This document shows, in pieces, positions 56,653-64,000 of a DNA stretch of 64,000 bases. The notes under the pieces are model-generated. The model saw nothing but the letters and a program-made list of their open reading frames with translations. It was not told the origin of the DNA and did no database searches. The stretch's first letter is position 1. Each line of letters begins with the position of its first letter. The position numbers and the translations under genes were made by a program. This DNA is from Myxococcales bacterium (lineage in GTDB: Bacteria > Myxococcota > UBA727 > JABDBI01): NCBI GenBank assembly GCA_023898405.1, contig CP060221.1, positions 62,001 to 126,000 on the forward strand. Direction: 5' to 3'.

Positions 56653-58386
56653 CTATCCCACCGCTATATTACCCTTGGGGTAGCGATAGCCTTGAGCTTT
56701 GTTCTTTTCCCCAACTGCTAGCGCAAGGGTTAAAGGTCCGATACGACCAATAAACATGATGCAGATGATTAATATTTTACCTGTGCTATTAAGATGTGAA
56801 GTGCTATCGATTGTGAATCCCACTGTACCGAAAGCTGAAACCGTTTCAAAAAATAATTTATCAAAAGAAATATTTTGTGTCGCTAAGAGGAGCGTTAAAG
56901 CTACTCCAACAATAGTTCCAGAAATAAGCATAATAGCTAAACTACGATTAACCACCTCTGGTGCAATACGGCGGCCTAAAATTTCAACGTCACGCCGTCC
57001 CCATAACATGGCTCTTACAGCCATGACGCTTATTGCTGCAGTTGTCAGTTTAATTCCTCCCCCTGTGGAACCTGGCCCTGCACCAATAAACATATAAGCG
57101 ATGGTAAACATGATAGAAGGTTGGGTAAGTCCCTCTAGCGAAACGAGCGAAAAACCAGCCGAACGTAAATTTACCGTTTCAAAAAGCGAAGCTAGAATTT
57201 TCGACTCAAAGGGCAAACCTCGTAATACTCCATCATATTCAAAAAATAAAAACACCAACATTCCAAAAGTGTTGAGGAAAATTGTGGCGACAATAACAAC
57301 TTTGCTCTGAATTTGTAGGCGACTCCAAATAGCTTTTGGTTTTTTGATACTCCACACCTCGCGATTGGTGATGTCCGAGAAAACAAAAAAACCCAAACTT
57401 CCTGCAGTAATCAGCGACATAAAAATAAGGCAAACAACAGGCTTATTTATGAAGACGCTTAAGGAATCAGAAAAAAGTCCAAGTCCACAATTGCAAAAAG
57501 CTGAAATGGTATGAAAAACTGCCCACCAAAGTCGATCAGTAAATCCAGGAACTTCATCACTACACAGAATAAATAAACTTGCAGCACCAATAAATTCTAT
57601 AACAATGGTCGTTACGGTTACAGCCCGAATCAAGTTGCGCAGCCCATCTGGAGTCGATATGTCCAACACGCGGCTTAAACCAACCTGTCTTTTTAGAGGT
57701 ATCGTACCACCAACCAGCAAGGTAAAGGCTGCTGAGAGCACCATTATCCCAAGCCCCCCAGCCTGAATACCTAAAAGAATGACGCCTTGACCAAAGCGTG
57801 AAAATTCCATTCCGATATCAAGCAAAGTAAGGCCTGCGACACAACTTGCTGAGGTCATGGTAAAGATAGCATCGATGAGCTTTGCGCCCTGACCGTTAGT
57901 GGTAGCGGCAGGAAAAGTCAGTAAAAGTGCTCCTGTAGCAATCAATCCTAAAAAACTTAAAGCCAAGGTCTGGCTTGGTCTCAGGTTGACAGCCGTAGCG
58001 AGTTTGGCTCCCCACGATGATTCGAGTACTCGAGCTAGAAAATTAAATATGAGTCGAACAATAATCAAAGCGGCAGCGAGCCTTGGAATAAATAAAAAAA
58101 AGCACACCACTATGAAATAAGCTAAATCAGCCTTATTTTTATTTACTAACTCAAGTAAGCTATGACGATTTTGTTTGATAAGTGAAAGTACATACGAGAA
58201 ATATGCCCCGATCAAACAAAGATCAAATAGTAAAACAGTATGATACCAGGCAAGATTTTGTCTCACATCAAAAACGAACTCTATACTAAAAATGGCAAGC
58301 GACAATAACAATAAGGCCGTAAAAATTGGTTTATTAATTTTTTGATGCCGCCTATTTTTTTTAGTTTCCTGGATGCTTTCAGTCAC
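56653..58386 (-). CDS. trkH: TrkH/KtrB-family potassium transporter
   Basis: 577 residues of membrane protein with repeated P-loop modules: FTMTSASCVAGLTLLDIG, FHTISAFCNCGLGLFSD, FETVNLRSAGFSLVSLE and FETVSAFGTVGFTIDST are the four selectivity-filter regions. An extra N-terminal group of helices (about 20-125) precedes the core. The GTG start overlaps the psd stop by four bases. Functions with the TrkA subunit encoded next. Confidence 0.93.
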   Translation of the reverse strand: MTESIQETKKNRRHQKINKPIFTALLLLSLAIFSIEFVFDVRQNLAWYHTVLLFDLCLIGAYFSYVLSLIKQNRHSLLELVNKNKADLAYFIVVCFFLFIPRLAAALIIVRLIFNFLARVLESSWGAKLATAVNLRPSQTLALSFLGLIATGALLLTFPAATTNGQGAKLIDAIFTMTSASCVAGLTLLDIGMEFSRFGQGVILLGIQAGGLGIMVLSAAFTLLVGGTIPLKRQVGLSRVLDISTPDGLRNLIRAVTVTTIVIEFIGAASLFILCSDEVPGFTDRLWWAVFHTISAFCNCGLGLFSDSLSVFINKPVVCLIFMSLITAGSLGFFVFSDITNREVWSIKKPKAIWSRLQIQSKVVIVATIFLNTFGMLVFLFFEYDGVLRGLPFESKILASLFETVNLRSAGFSLVSLEGLTQPSIMFTIAYMFIGAGPGSTGGGIKLTTAAISVMAVRAMLWGRRDVEILGRRIAPEVVNRSLAIMLISGTIVGVALTLLLATQNISFDKLFFETVSAFGTVGFTIDSTSHLNSTGKILIICIMFIGRIGPLTLALAVGEKNKAQGYRYPKGNIAVG

Positions 58387-59279
58387 TCCAAGTTCTCCGC
58401 TAGACGAGCTAACACTTCGCCCATTTTGATATTTCCTGAACTATGCTCAAACCCTGAAATGAGTCCCTTTTCAAACAGAAGAACAATGGTTGATCCAAAC
58501 ATAAAACGACCAAGTTCCTGTCCTTTATTTACCCTAACTTGGTTTTCGCCCTCATGTTTGATGCTCGTTAATTTTTGTTTTGAATTACTTTCTAAAGAAC
58601 AGTATTGAAGTTTTATTTTGCCGACCATAGTAGCACCAACTGCTACACAAGCTAAAGACTTTGCTCTTTGCTGCTCTTCAAAAAGCGATATTATCCTTTC
58701 ATTAATACAAAATAAATTTTTTATATTTTTTACCGCCCACCTATTCACCGGCCAAAGAGTTCCAGGGATGTAAATTGTCTCTCGAATGCAGCCATCAATA
58801 GGAACATGAAAGCGATGATAATCCCTTGGAGATAAATAGATAGTACAAAAATGCCCACCTTCAAAATGGGCTGCACGCTTGGGACATCCAAGCAATTCAC
58901 TCAACTGGTAATATTTACCTTTCACTTGTAACAATCGACCATTTTCAATAAGACCAAACTCGCTCACCACACCGTCACAAGGGCTTATAACTACGTTACT
59001 TTTTTGTGAAATTTTTCGCGTACCTTCGCCAAGCCGTCTGCAAAAAAATTCTTGAATACTTTCATAGTCCTCAATATTTTTTTCTGCTTCATTACTATTG
59101 ATAGAAAAAATTTTTATAAAATTTCTAAGTAAAAATAAATTAATGGATTTTGGCCACGCTACGCTTAGGATCTTGCCAACCAGCAAGGAGATAAAATTTT
59201 TTGGCAAAATAAAAAGCAAAAAATAAAAAATTGAGTTTTTTATCTTGGTACTAACTGTTTTTTCATGATTATTTTTCAT
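58383..59279 (-). CDS. psd: Phosphatidylserine decarboxylase
   Basis: 298 residues. Makes phosphatidylethanolamine at the membrane. Seen: IQEFFCRRLGEGTRKI, SPCDGVVSEFG with an active-site Asp, HFCTIYLSPRDYHRFHVP, NERIISLFE, and the self-cleavage motif FGST (in GRFMFGSTIVLLFEKG), where the new alpha subunit starts with pyruvoyl-Ser. The stop overlaps the trkH start. A pssA partner is not in the window. Confidence 0.95.
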   Translation of the reverse strand: MKNNHEKTVSTKIKNSIFYFLLFILPKNFISLLVGKILSVAWPKSINLFLLRNFIKIFSINSNEAEKNIEDYESIQEFFCRRLGEGTRKISQKSNVVISPCDGVVSEFGLIENGRLLQVKGKYYQLSELLGCPKRAAHFEGGHFCTIYLSPRDYHRFHVPIDGCIRETIYIPGTLWPVNRWAVKNIKNLFCINERIISLFEEQQRAKSLACVAVGATMVGKIKLQYCSLESNSKQKLTSIKHEGENQVRVNKGQELGRFMFGSTIVLLFEKGLISGFEHSSGNIKMGEVLARLAENLE

Positions 59280-59347
59280 TAAAATTTTCTAGCAAGACAA
59301 ACATGGATAAACAACTGAGCACCATAAAATCTAAAGCGATATTGTTA

Positions 59348-59905
59348 TCATGACCGTTTAAATTTCTGATTAATTTTCAATATAATAGCTCCTTCACCCC
59401 CATATTTGCTTGGTGCAACCTGATAATCATTAACAATATCGCTCGTTTCCACCACTGCCCAAGCCGCTTTCTTTAATACACCTGTCCCCTTTCCATGCAC
59501 CACCAACAAAATTTTGCTCCCTCGCTTTTTTTCTCTATAAATGAAATTCAATAGGCGTTCGACCGCATCTTCAGCATATAAACCGTGCAGATCAATTCGT
59601 GCATCAATGGCATCACGCTTATTCCGTTGATCTTTCTTATTGCGCCTTGGGCTCTTTGACTGAGCCAGGGATGAGTGCAGTTTTTTTTCATAAGAATAAA
59701 AATTGCCCTCATTTACCGCACACAAAAAAAGCTCCTCATCGCTTTCTTCAGCAGTTTGAGGAGATTTTTTTGAATTTGTTGTATCAGGTGAAGTTTTTTT
59801 ATCTTTAATTGAAAAATTCTGAAAAAAAGCGTTGAGAAAGAGCTCACGCTCTTCCTCATCAATATCTTCACTGATCTGGTTTATGGGCAATTTTTTTTTT
59901 ATCAT
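59348..59905 (-). CDS. Smr-domain protein
   Basis: 185 residues: an acidic N-terminal half (EDIDEEERELFLNAFF), then a Smr domain with DLHGLYAEDAVERLL, the ILLVVHGKGTG loop and VAPSKYGGEGAIILKI. Smr domains are nucleases of the MutS2 C-terminus type acting on DNA or, in ribosome rescue, on mRNA (SmrB). 22 bases after the large outer-membrane-type gene and 68 before psd. Confidence 0.88.
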   Translation of the reverse strand: MIKKKLPINQISEDIDEEERELFLNAFFQNFSIKDKKTSPDTTNSKKSPQTAEESDEELFLCAVNEGNFYSYEKKLHSSLAQSKSPRRNKKDQRNKRDAIDARIDLHGLYAEDAVERLLNFIYREKKRGSKILLVVHGKGTGVLKKAAWAVVETSDIVNDYQVAPSKYGGEGAIILKINQKFKRS

Positions 59906-59927
59906 AGCCTTCTAGCACATCAGTTAA

Positions 59928-62726
59928 TTAAAAAATCCTCATGAAATTTCCATAGGAAATGGTAACACCAAAAATTGAACTCGTTGCCAAAACTTTCGGT
60001 TTATCTTGTAAGGTAGCTAATAAGAAGTCGTTCATTAAAGACAGACTAAAATTATAAAAGTGAGCCACTCTCAACCACACTGTTCCTTCTACTCCTAAAG
60101 CAGCTTTGCCTAAGGCCCGGCTATCAGGCAGCGGGAACAAATATGATGCTTTGATAATAGAGCTCAACTCTAGCGGACCTATTAATTTCCACTTACTAGA
60201 AAAATTAAGCCCAGGACCAAAGTCAAGTGCTTCTCTCACCGAATCCTGTCGGAAATCAGTCGCCATCATTGCACCCACATCAAACTCAAACCCGAGGTTA
60301 GTCATATTAAAATTGAGTCCAAGCAATGAATCCAACTTATTAGTTCGGGGAATCATTTTCAGTTTTTTCCAATCTTCTTCGGTATTCTTAGACAGAAATG
60401 TAAAGGGAGCTAATTTGGTTTCGTAAACATTTTTAAAGATAGGCGAGATCACAACACTTTTATCTTTAAAAAAGCCTCTCTCCCATGGAAGGCGGAAATC
60501 CAAGCCAAGTGTAAATTTATCCTTTGCAGGCTTTTTATCAAAGCCTTCCATGGCCAAAAAACGAATTCCATTACTCAAGGTCGTAATTAATCCAGGAGCA
60601 TCGTAGGTGAGGGAAAGTTTTGAATATATCAGCAAATGTGTATTAAGATCAGCTCCAGCCCTACTCATAGGCAAACGAACTTTAGCATCTTTGTAGTCAA
60701 TGTATGCCTGATTAGCCAAATTATGACTAAAACCAAAATCTAAGTAGTTAACATTGAAATACAAAGAGTGCCCTGGTTTACCCTGAGAGTATTTCATACT
60801 CTCTATCACTTCATCTCTACTAGAGTCTTTTAGAGCTTTTGCCATTGCATCTAAAAATAGTTGGTGCGTCCTGCTATTTTTTAAAACACCCTCAACTAGG
60901 CGCTCTGTTTCAGGAATGGCTATAGTCTTAGCTCCGCTCAAAAAGAGAAGGTTATCAAGCTTGCCATAGACCGATTCAATAAATGGTGCCCTTATTGATT
61001 TTGCATCAGTAAAACCACCAACTCGCGACACGCCAAAAATTTCTAACAATGCATTTTCGCTTAAAGCCAAAGCATAGGTTTCTTCGTCATTGAGAGTGCG
61101 TTCCCTGATCAAACGTCCCTTAGGATCCATGCCGTACAGAACAAAATTATTGTTCAATTTATTATCCATGATCAATCGTGCTATTTTCTTAAGCTGGAGT
61201 CCTGGAATTTTTATAACAGAAATAATTCCAGGCCTCTTGAGACGGGCCAGAGCAAGATCAATCCCCAAGGCGCCTTTGATAGGTGTTGAGTATAGGTTAC
61301 TTTCAAAAAGTGCCACATCAGCTTGAGTGCTTTTTAAAAGAAAACCACCAGCAACCTCATCTAACTGTTTTTTTTCCCAAGAGGAATTCATGCTTGGCAG
61401 GGCTTCTGTGGTGTCCGGTTCTAGTAAAGGAGCAGAAAGATCGACAGATTTGGGCCCTTGATCGCTTACTGCATGGCGAATCACTTCGACTCGCTCCAAT
61501 ACACCACTTTTTGACTGATGCATCACAACTTCAGCAACACTCAATGTCGACAAAGAAATTATAGGAGCTACTTGCTCAAAAGCATCTGTAGAAGAATTTC
61601 TTAAATCTATTTGTTCACGCGTTGGTAGTTGAGCATAGGGATCAGCAGAAACCAAAAGAACCAAATCTACATAAACTGAACGCGCCGCCTTGGCTGCTGC
61701 TCTTTCTGAAAAAACCCTTACAACATTAAAAGTTTTTTTGGGATCTTTCTTTAGCGACCCCATGTATGATAGGGCATCTTCAATTTTGGCAGGATCGCCC
61801 AGGTTTCTAAAGAGCGACCATATTTGTTCATTATCACCTAAAGACCACAGATTAAGCTTACCATAATGTGTATTTACTACTTTGTGTTCTTTATTCTTAA
61901 ATGGATAGATAAGATCAAGTTTGGTAAAATTTTGATCGTTATTGCCCAAAGCTCCCATCTCCGACGTGCCTGCTAACGAGACAATATTTCTAATCTTAGC
62001 CTCTTGCATAAGCTGCGGATCAAGGTTGAGCGATTGTCCACTGTTAGATCCTACATCCAATAAAACAGCGTTGTTTTTCTTCAAAATTTCGTCGGCAATG
62101 CCAAGTTTATGAGCCGCTCTTCCCACAGCCCGCGCCGCCACCACAACTCGAGCTTGCTCAGTTTTTATCACAACTCCAGGAATCATCCTTATTTCACTTT
62201 CCGATGTGGGCCAAGAAATATTCTGATGAGCTCCAGCATTTTTTAAAACGGCATAAATGGTTTTCTCCCCATTTTTTCTGCTCAATATTTTTATGCTTAC
62301 TGAAGCTGCTCCCAAATAATTTTGAACTTTGCTTTCTAAAGAACCTTCCTGCACTATGCCAAAGTAACTATGGCCAATGACTGCTTTTGTTTCTAAACTC
62401 GACCAATTTTTTGCTGAATCAATAATTTCTTTCTTGCTAATTTCGTCATTACTAAAAAACAATGTGTTTTCAAAACTAAAAATTTCTTTGTTGGCACGCT
62501 CTATCACAAAATCTGCTTTCTCTGTGCCGGCAAAAATTCGGCTATCATAAAATGCATCGTAGTAATGAGTATTTTCAAATAACCCGGTGGTAATAACCAT
62601 AGAGTGATTTTTGAAATTTGATTCCTTTGCAAACAAAAAATTTTTAGTCAAAAAAAATGATGCTATTAAAAGCAGCACACTGAATCTACATTTAATCAAG
62701 AAACACCAACCTTTCATTTCAATCAA
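59928..62726 (-). CDS. Large outer-membrane-type protein with 5'-nucleotidase-like module
   Basis: 932 residues; signal peptide (FSVLLLIASFFLTKNFLFA). The middle (about 470-570) resembles the C-terminal domain of UshA-type 5'-nucleotidases: ADVALFESNLYSTPIKG, then VIKIPGLQLKKIARLIMDN. The usual metallophosphatase domain is not evident before it. From about 650 to the end the sequence alternates as beta strands and closes in Phe (YGNFMRIF), as outer-membrane barrels do. Function unknown. First gene of the smr-psd-trk run. Confidence 0.7.
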   Translation of the reverse strand: MIEMKGWCFLIKCRFSVLLLIASFFLTKNFLFAKESNFKNHSMVITTGLFENTHYYDAFYDSRIFAGTEKADFVIERANKEIFSFENTLFFSNDEISKKEIIDSAKNWSSLETKAVIGHSYFGIVQEGSLESKVQNYLGAASVSIKILSRKNGEKTIYAVLKNAGAHQNISWPTSESEIRMIPGVVIKTEQARVVVAARAVGRAAHKLGIADEILKKNNAVLLDVGSNSGQSLNLDPQLMQEAKIRNIVSLAGTSEMGALGNNDQNFTKLDLIYPFKNKEHKVVNTHYGKLNLWSLGDNEQIWSLFRNLGDPAKIEDALSYMGSLKKDPKKTFNVVRVFSERAAAKAARSVYVDLVLLVSADPYAQLPTREQIDLRNSSTDAFEQVAPIISLSTLSVAEVVMHQSKSGVLERVEVIRHAVSDQGPKSVDLSAPLLEPDTTEALPSMNSSWEKKQLDEVAGGFLLKSTQADVALFESNLYSTPIKGALGIDLALARLKRPGIISVIKIPGLQLKKIARLIMDNKLNNNFVLYGMDPKGRLIRERTLNDEETYALALSENALLEIFGVSRVGGFTDAKSIRAPFIESVYGKLDNLLFLSGAKTIAIPETERLVEGVLKNSRTHQLFLDAMAKALKDSSRDEVIESMKYSQGKPGHSLYFNVNYLDFGFSHNLANQAYIDYKDAKVRLPMSRAGADLNTHLLIYSKLSLTYDAPGLITTLSNGIRFLAMEGFDKKPAKDKFTLGLDFRLPWERGFFKDKSVVISPIFKNVYETKLAPFTFLSKNTEEDWKKLKMIPRTNKLDSLLGLNFNMTNLGFEFDVGAMMATDFRQDSVREALDFGPGLNFSSKWKLIGPLELSSIIKASYLFPLPDSRALGKAALGVEGTVWLRVAHFYNFSLSLMNDFLLATLQDKPKVLATSSIFGVTISYGNFMRIF

Positions 62727-62781
62727 TATTATTTTTATTATCCGAGGTCGTCTTCATTATAAAACATAATATTGATACTTC

Positions 62782-62819
62782 AAAAAACAAAACGGGCTAC
62801 AGTAAAAACCTTCAGCCCG
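62782..62819 (-). terminator. Rho-independent terminator of pnp
   Basis: On the minus strand CGGGCT / AGCCCG with a fifteen-base loop, followed by TTTTGTTTTTT. It lies 31 bases past the pnp stop. Confidence 0.8.
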
Positions 62820-62850
62820 CAACACAATCACCTACACCTAGGTATTTTAC

Positions 62851-64000
62851 TTAAATCACATCTCCTGCCTGCTTGCCGATAGCTTTCTTACGGCTCAAGC
62901 GTATTTTGCCTTCTCGATCAATATTTAAGACAACGACATTTACCTCATCGCCTTCTTGCAAAACATCTGAAACCTTATCAACTCGCTTATCGGATAATTC
63001 AGAAATATGACAAAGACCCTCAGTACCAGGAAAGAGTTCTATAAAAGCACCAAACTCAAGAATCTTGCGCACTAAACCTTTATAGACTTTATTGATTTCA
63101 GCTTCTCTCGTAAGATCATTGATCATGCTCACTGCACTATCAACCGATTTTTTACCAACACCAGCCACCTGGATGGTACCATCATCACTCACTTCGACCT
63201 TAGCACCTGATCGAGCAATAATATCACGTATTATTCTTCCACCTGGACCTATTACATCCCTAATTTTGTCAGGATTAATCTTAAAGCGATAAATACGAGG
63301 AGCGTTAGGGGAGACTTCATCCCTTTCCTTGGACAGAGCTTTTTTCATTTCGCCCAAAATATGAAGTCTACCAAGTCGTGCTTGTTCTAAAGCCTTGCTT
63401 AAAATTTCACGAGACAGACCATCAATTTTTATGTCCATTTGGATAGCGGTCACACCGTTTTGTGTTCCGCATACCTTAAAGTCCATATCGCCCAAGTGAT
63501 CCTCATCACCCAAAATATCGCTCAGCACAGCAAACTTATCACCTTCTTTGATCATCCCCATGGCAATACCAGCAACTGGAGCTTTAAGTTTGATTCCGGC
63601 ATCCCACATAGCCAAAGTAGCCCCACATACGGTTGCCATAGAAGATGAGCCATTGCTCTCTAAAATTTCCGAAACAACACGAATTGTATAAGGAAAACTA
63701 GCATCATCCTGAGGTGTCATCGCTGCAACGGCTCTTTCAGCTAAAGCACCATGCCCAATCTCGCGCCTTGACGTTCCACGAAGCATGCGCGCCTCGCCTA
63801 CAGAGAAAGGTGGGAAATTATAGTGCAACATAAATTTCCGAAATGTCTCACCCATCAGACTGTCAATCTTTTGTTCATCATCGCCAGTCCCCAAAGTCAC
63901 GCTTACAAGTCCTTGCGTTTCTCCACGGGTAAACATTGCTGAACCATGAGTCCTTGGAAGCAAGCCTACTTCACAACAGATTGGTCTAATTTCTTCGTAG
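62851..64000 (-). CDS. pnp: Polynucleotide phosphorylase, C-terminal part (runs off window)
   Basis: Phosphorolytic 3'-5' exoribonuclease. The reading frame continues past the right edge, so the first RNase PH domain is not seen. Present: second RNase PH domain (HYNFPPFSVGEARMLRG, GTSRREIGHGALAERA, MATVCGATLAMWDAG), KH domain (RDVIGPGGRIIRDIIA) and S1 domain (ILEFGAFIELFPGTEGLCHI). The tail ends soon after S1, as usual outside enterobacteria. Terminator downstream. Confidence 0.96.
   Translation of the reverse strand, partial: YEEIRPICCEVGLLPRTHGSAMFTRGETQGLVSVTLGTGDDEQKIDSLMGETFRKFMLHYNFPPFSVGEARMLRGTSRREIGHGALAERAVAAMTPQDDASFPYTIRVVSEILESNGSSSMATVCGATLAMWDAGIKLKAPVAGIAMGMIKEGDKFAVLSDILGDEDHLGDMDFKVCGTQNGVTAIQMDIKIDGLSREILSKALEQARLGRLHILGEMKKALSKERDEVSPNAPRIYRFKINPDKIRDVIGPGGRIIRDIIARSGAKVEVSDDGTIQVAGVGKKSVDSAVSMINDLTREAEINKVYKGLVRKILEFGAFIELFPGTEGLCHISELSDKRVDKVSDVLQEGDEVNVVVLNIDREGKIRLSRKKAIGKQAGDVI

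Overview
The window is AT-rich bacterial DNA, roughly 40% GC by eye. It pairs well-kept housekeeping blocks with stretches full of secreted, eukaryote-like proteins and decaying mobile elements. The ribosomal block and the RpoA/SecY sequences look proteobacterial in the broad sense. A deltaproteobacterial-type lineage (Myxococcota or Bdellovibrionota) is my best guess, but it is inference only. The arsenal (ankyrin repeats, a RING-IBR-RING ubiquitin-ligase module, a GATA zinc finger behind a signal peptide, a Fic enzyme, a toxin-type DXD glycosyltransferase, a GDSL lipase, a transglutaminase-like protein, a lipoprotein acetyltransferase) suggests life in or on eukaryotic cells.

Layout. 1-4.8 kb: secY-adk-rpmJ-rpsM-rpsK-rpoA-rplQ, then tRNA-Met and a terminator. 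The rpsD gene usual between rpsK and rpoA is absent, and no map or infA lies beside adk. 4.9-17.2 kb: a mobile-element graveyard holding one complete IS4-family element and fragments of a second IS4, an IS91-like element, a serine resolvase, IS6, IS1 and IS1595. Among them sit a Fic protein, a GH5-GH27 glycoside hydrolase fusion and several lipoproteins. 17.8-31.4 kb: secreted or host-directed genes (GATA finger, truncated hydrolase, large ankyrin protein, host-attachment-type protein, APH-type kinase, transglutaminase-like protein, NlpC/P60-like protein cut by an IS6 copy, sulfatase). 31.6-35 kb: leuS-era. 35-44.6 kb: a second accessory stretch with a frameshifted TcdA/TcdB-type glycosyltransferase, a GNAT lipoprotein and a frameshifted ankyrin-RBR gene carrying four 201-bp tandem repeats.

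44.7-64 kb is mostly core: rlmD, a glutamine-amidotransferase lipoprotein and a KefB-type antiporter on the minus strand; then a few secreted proteins including a GDSL phospholipase-like enzyme; an isopropylmalate/isocitrate dehydrogenase-family enzyme; and a tight minus-strand run of outer-membrane-type protein, smr, psd, trkH, trkA and a HAMP-PAS sensor. The pnp gene runs off the right edge with its own terminator.

How it fits together: the core blocks supply translation, secretion, potassium/proton balance and phospholipid synthesis. The secreted genes are mostly single units with their own ribosome binding sites and signal peptides, so they are probably exported by Sec and then passed on by a system not encoded here. 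Several are broken by frameshifts or insertion sequences, as expected for an effector repertoire in rapid turnover. No secretion machinery, CRISPR array, rRNA or prophage was seen.
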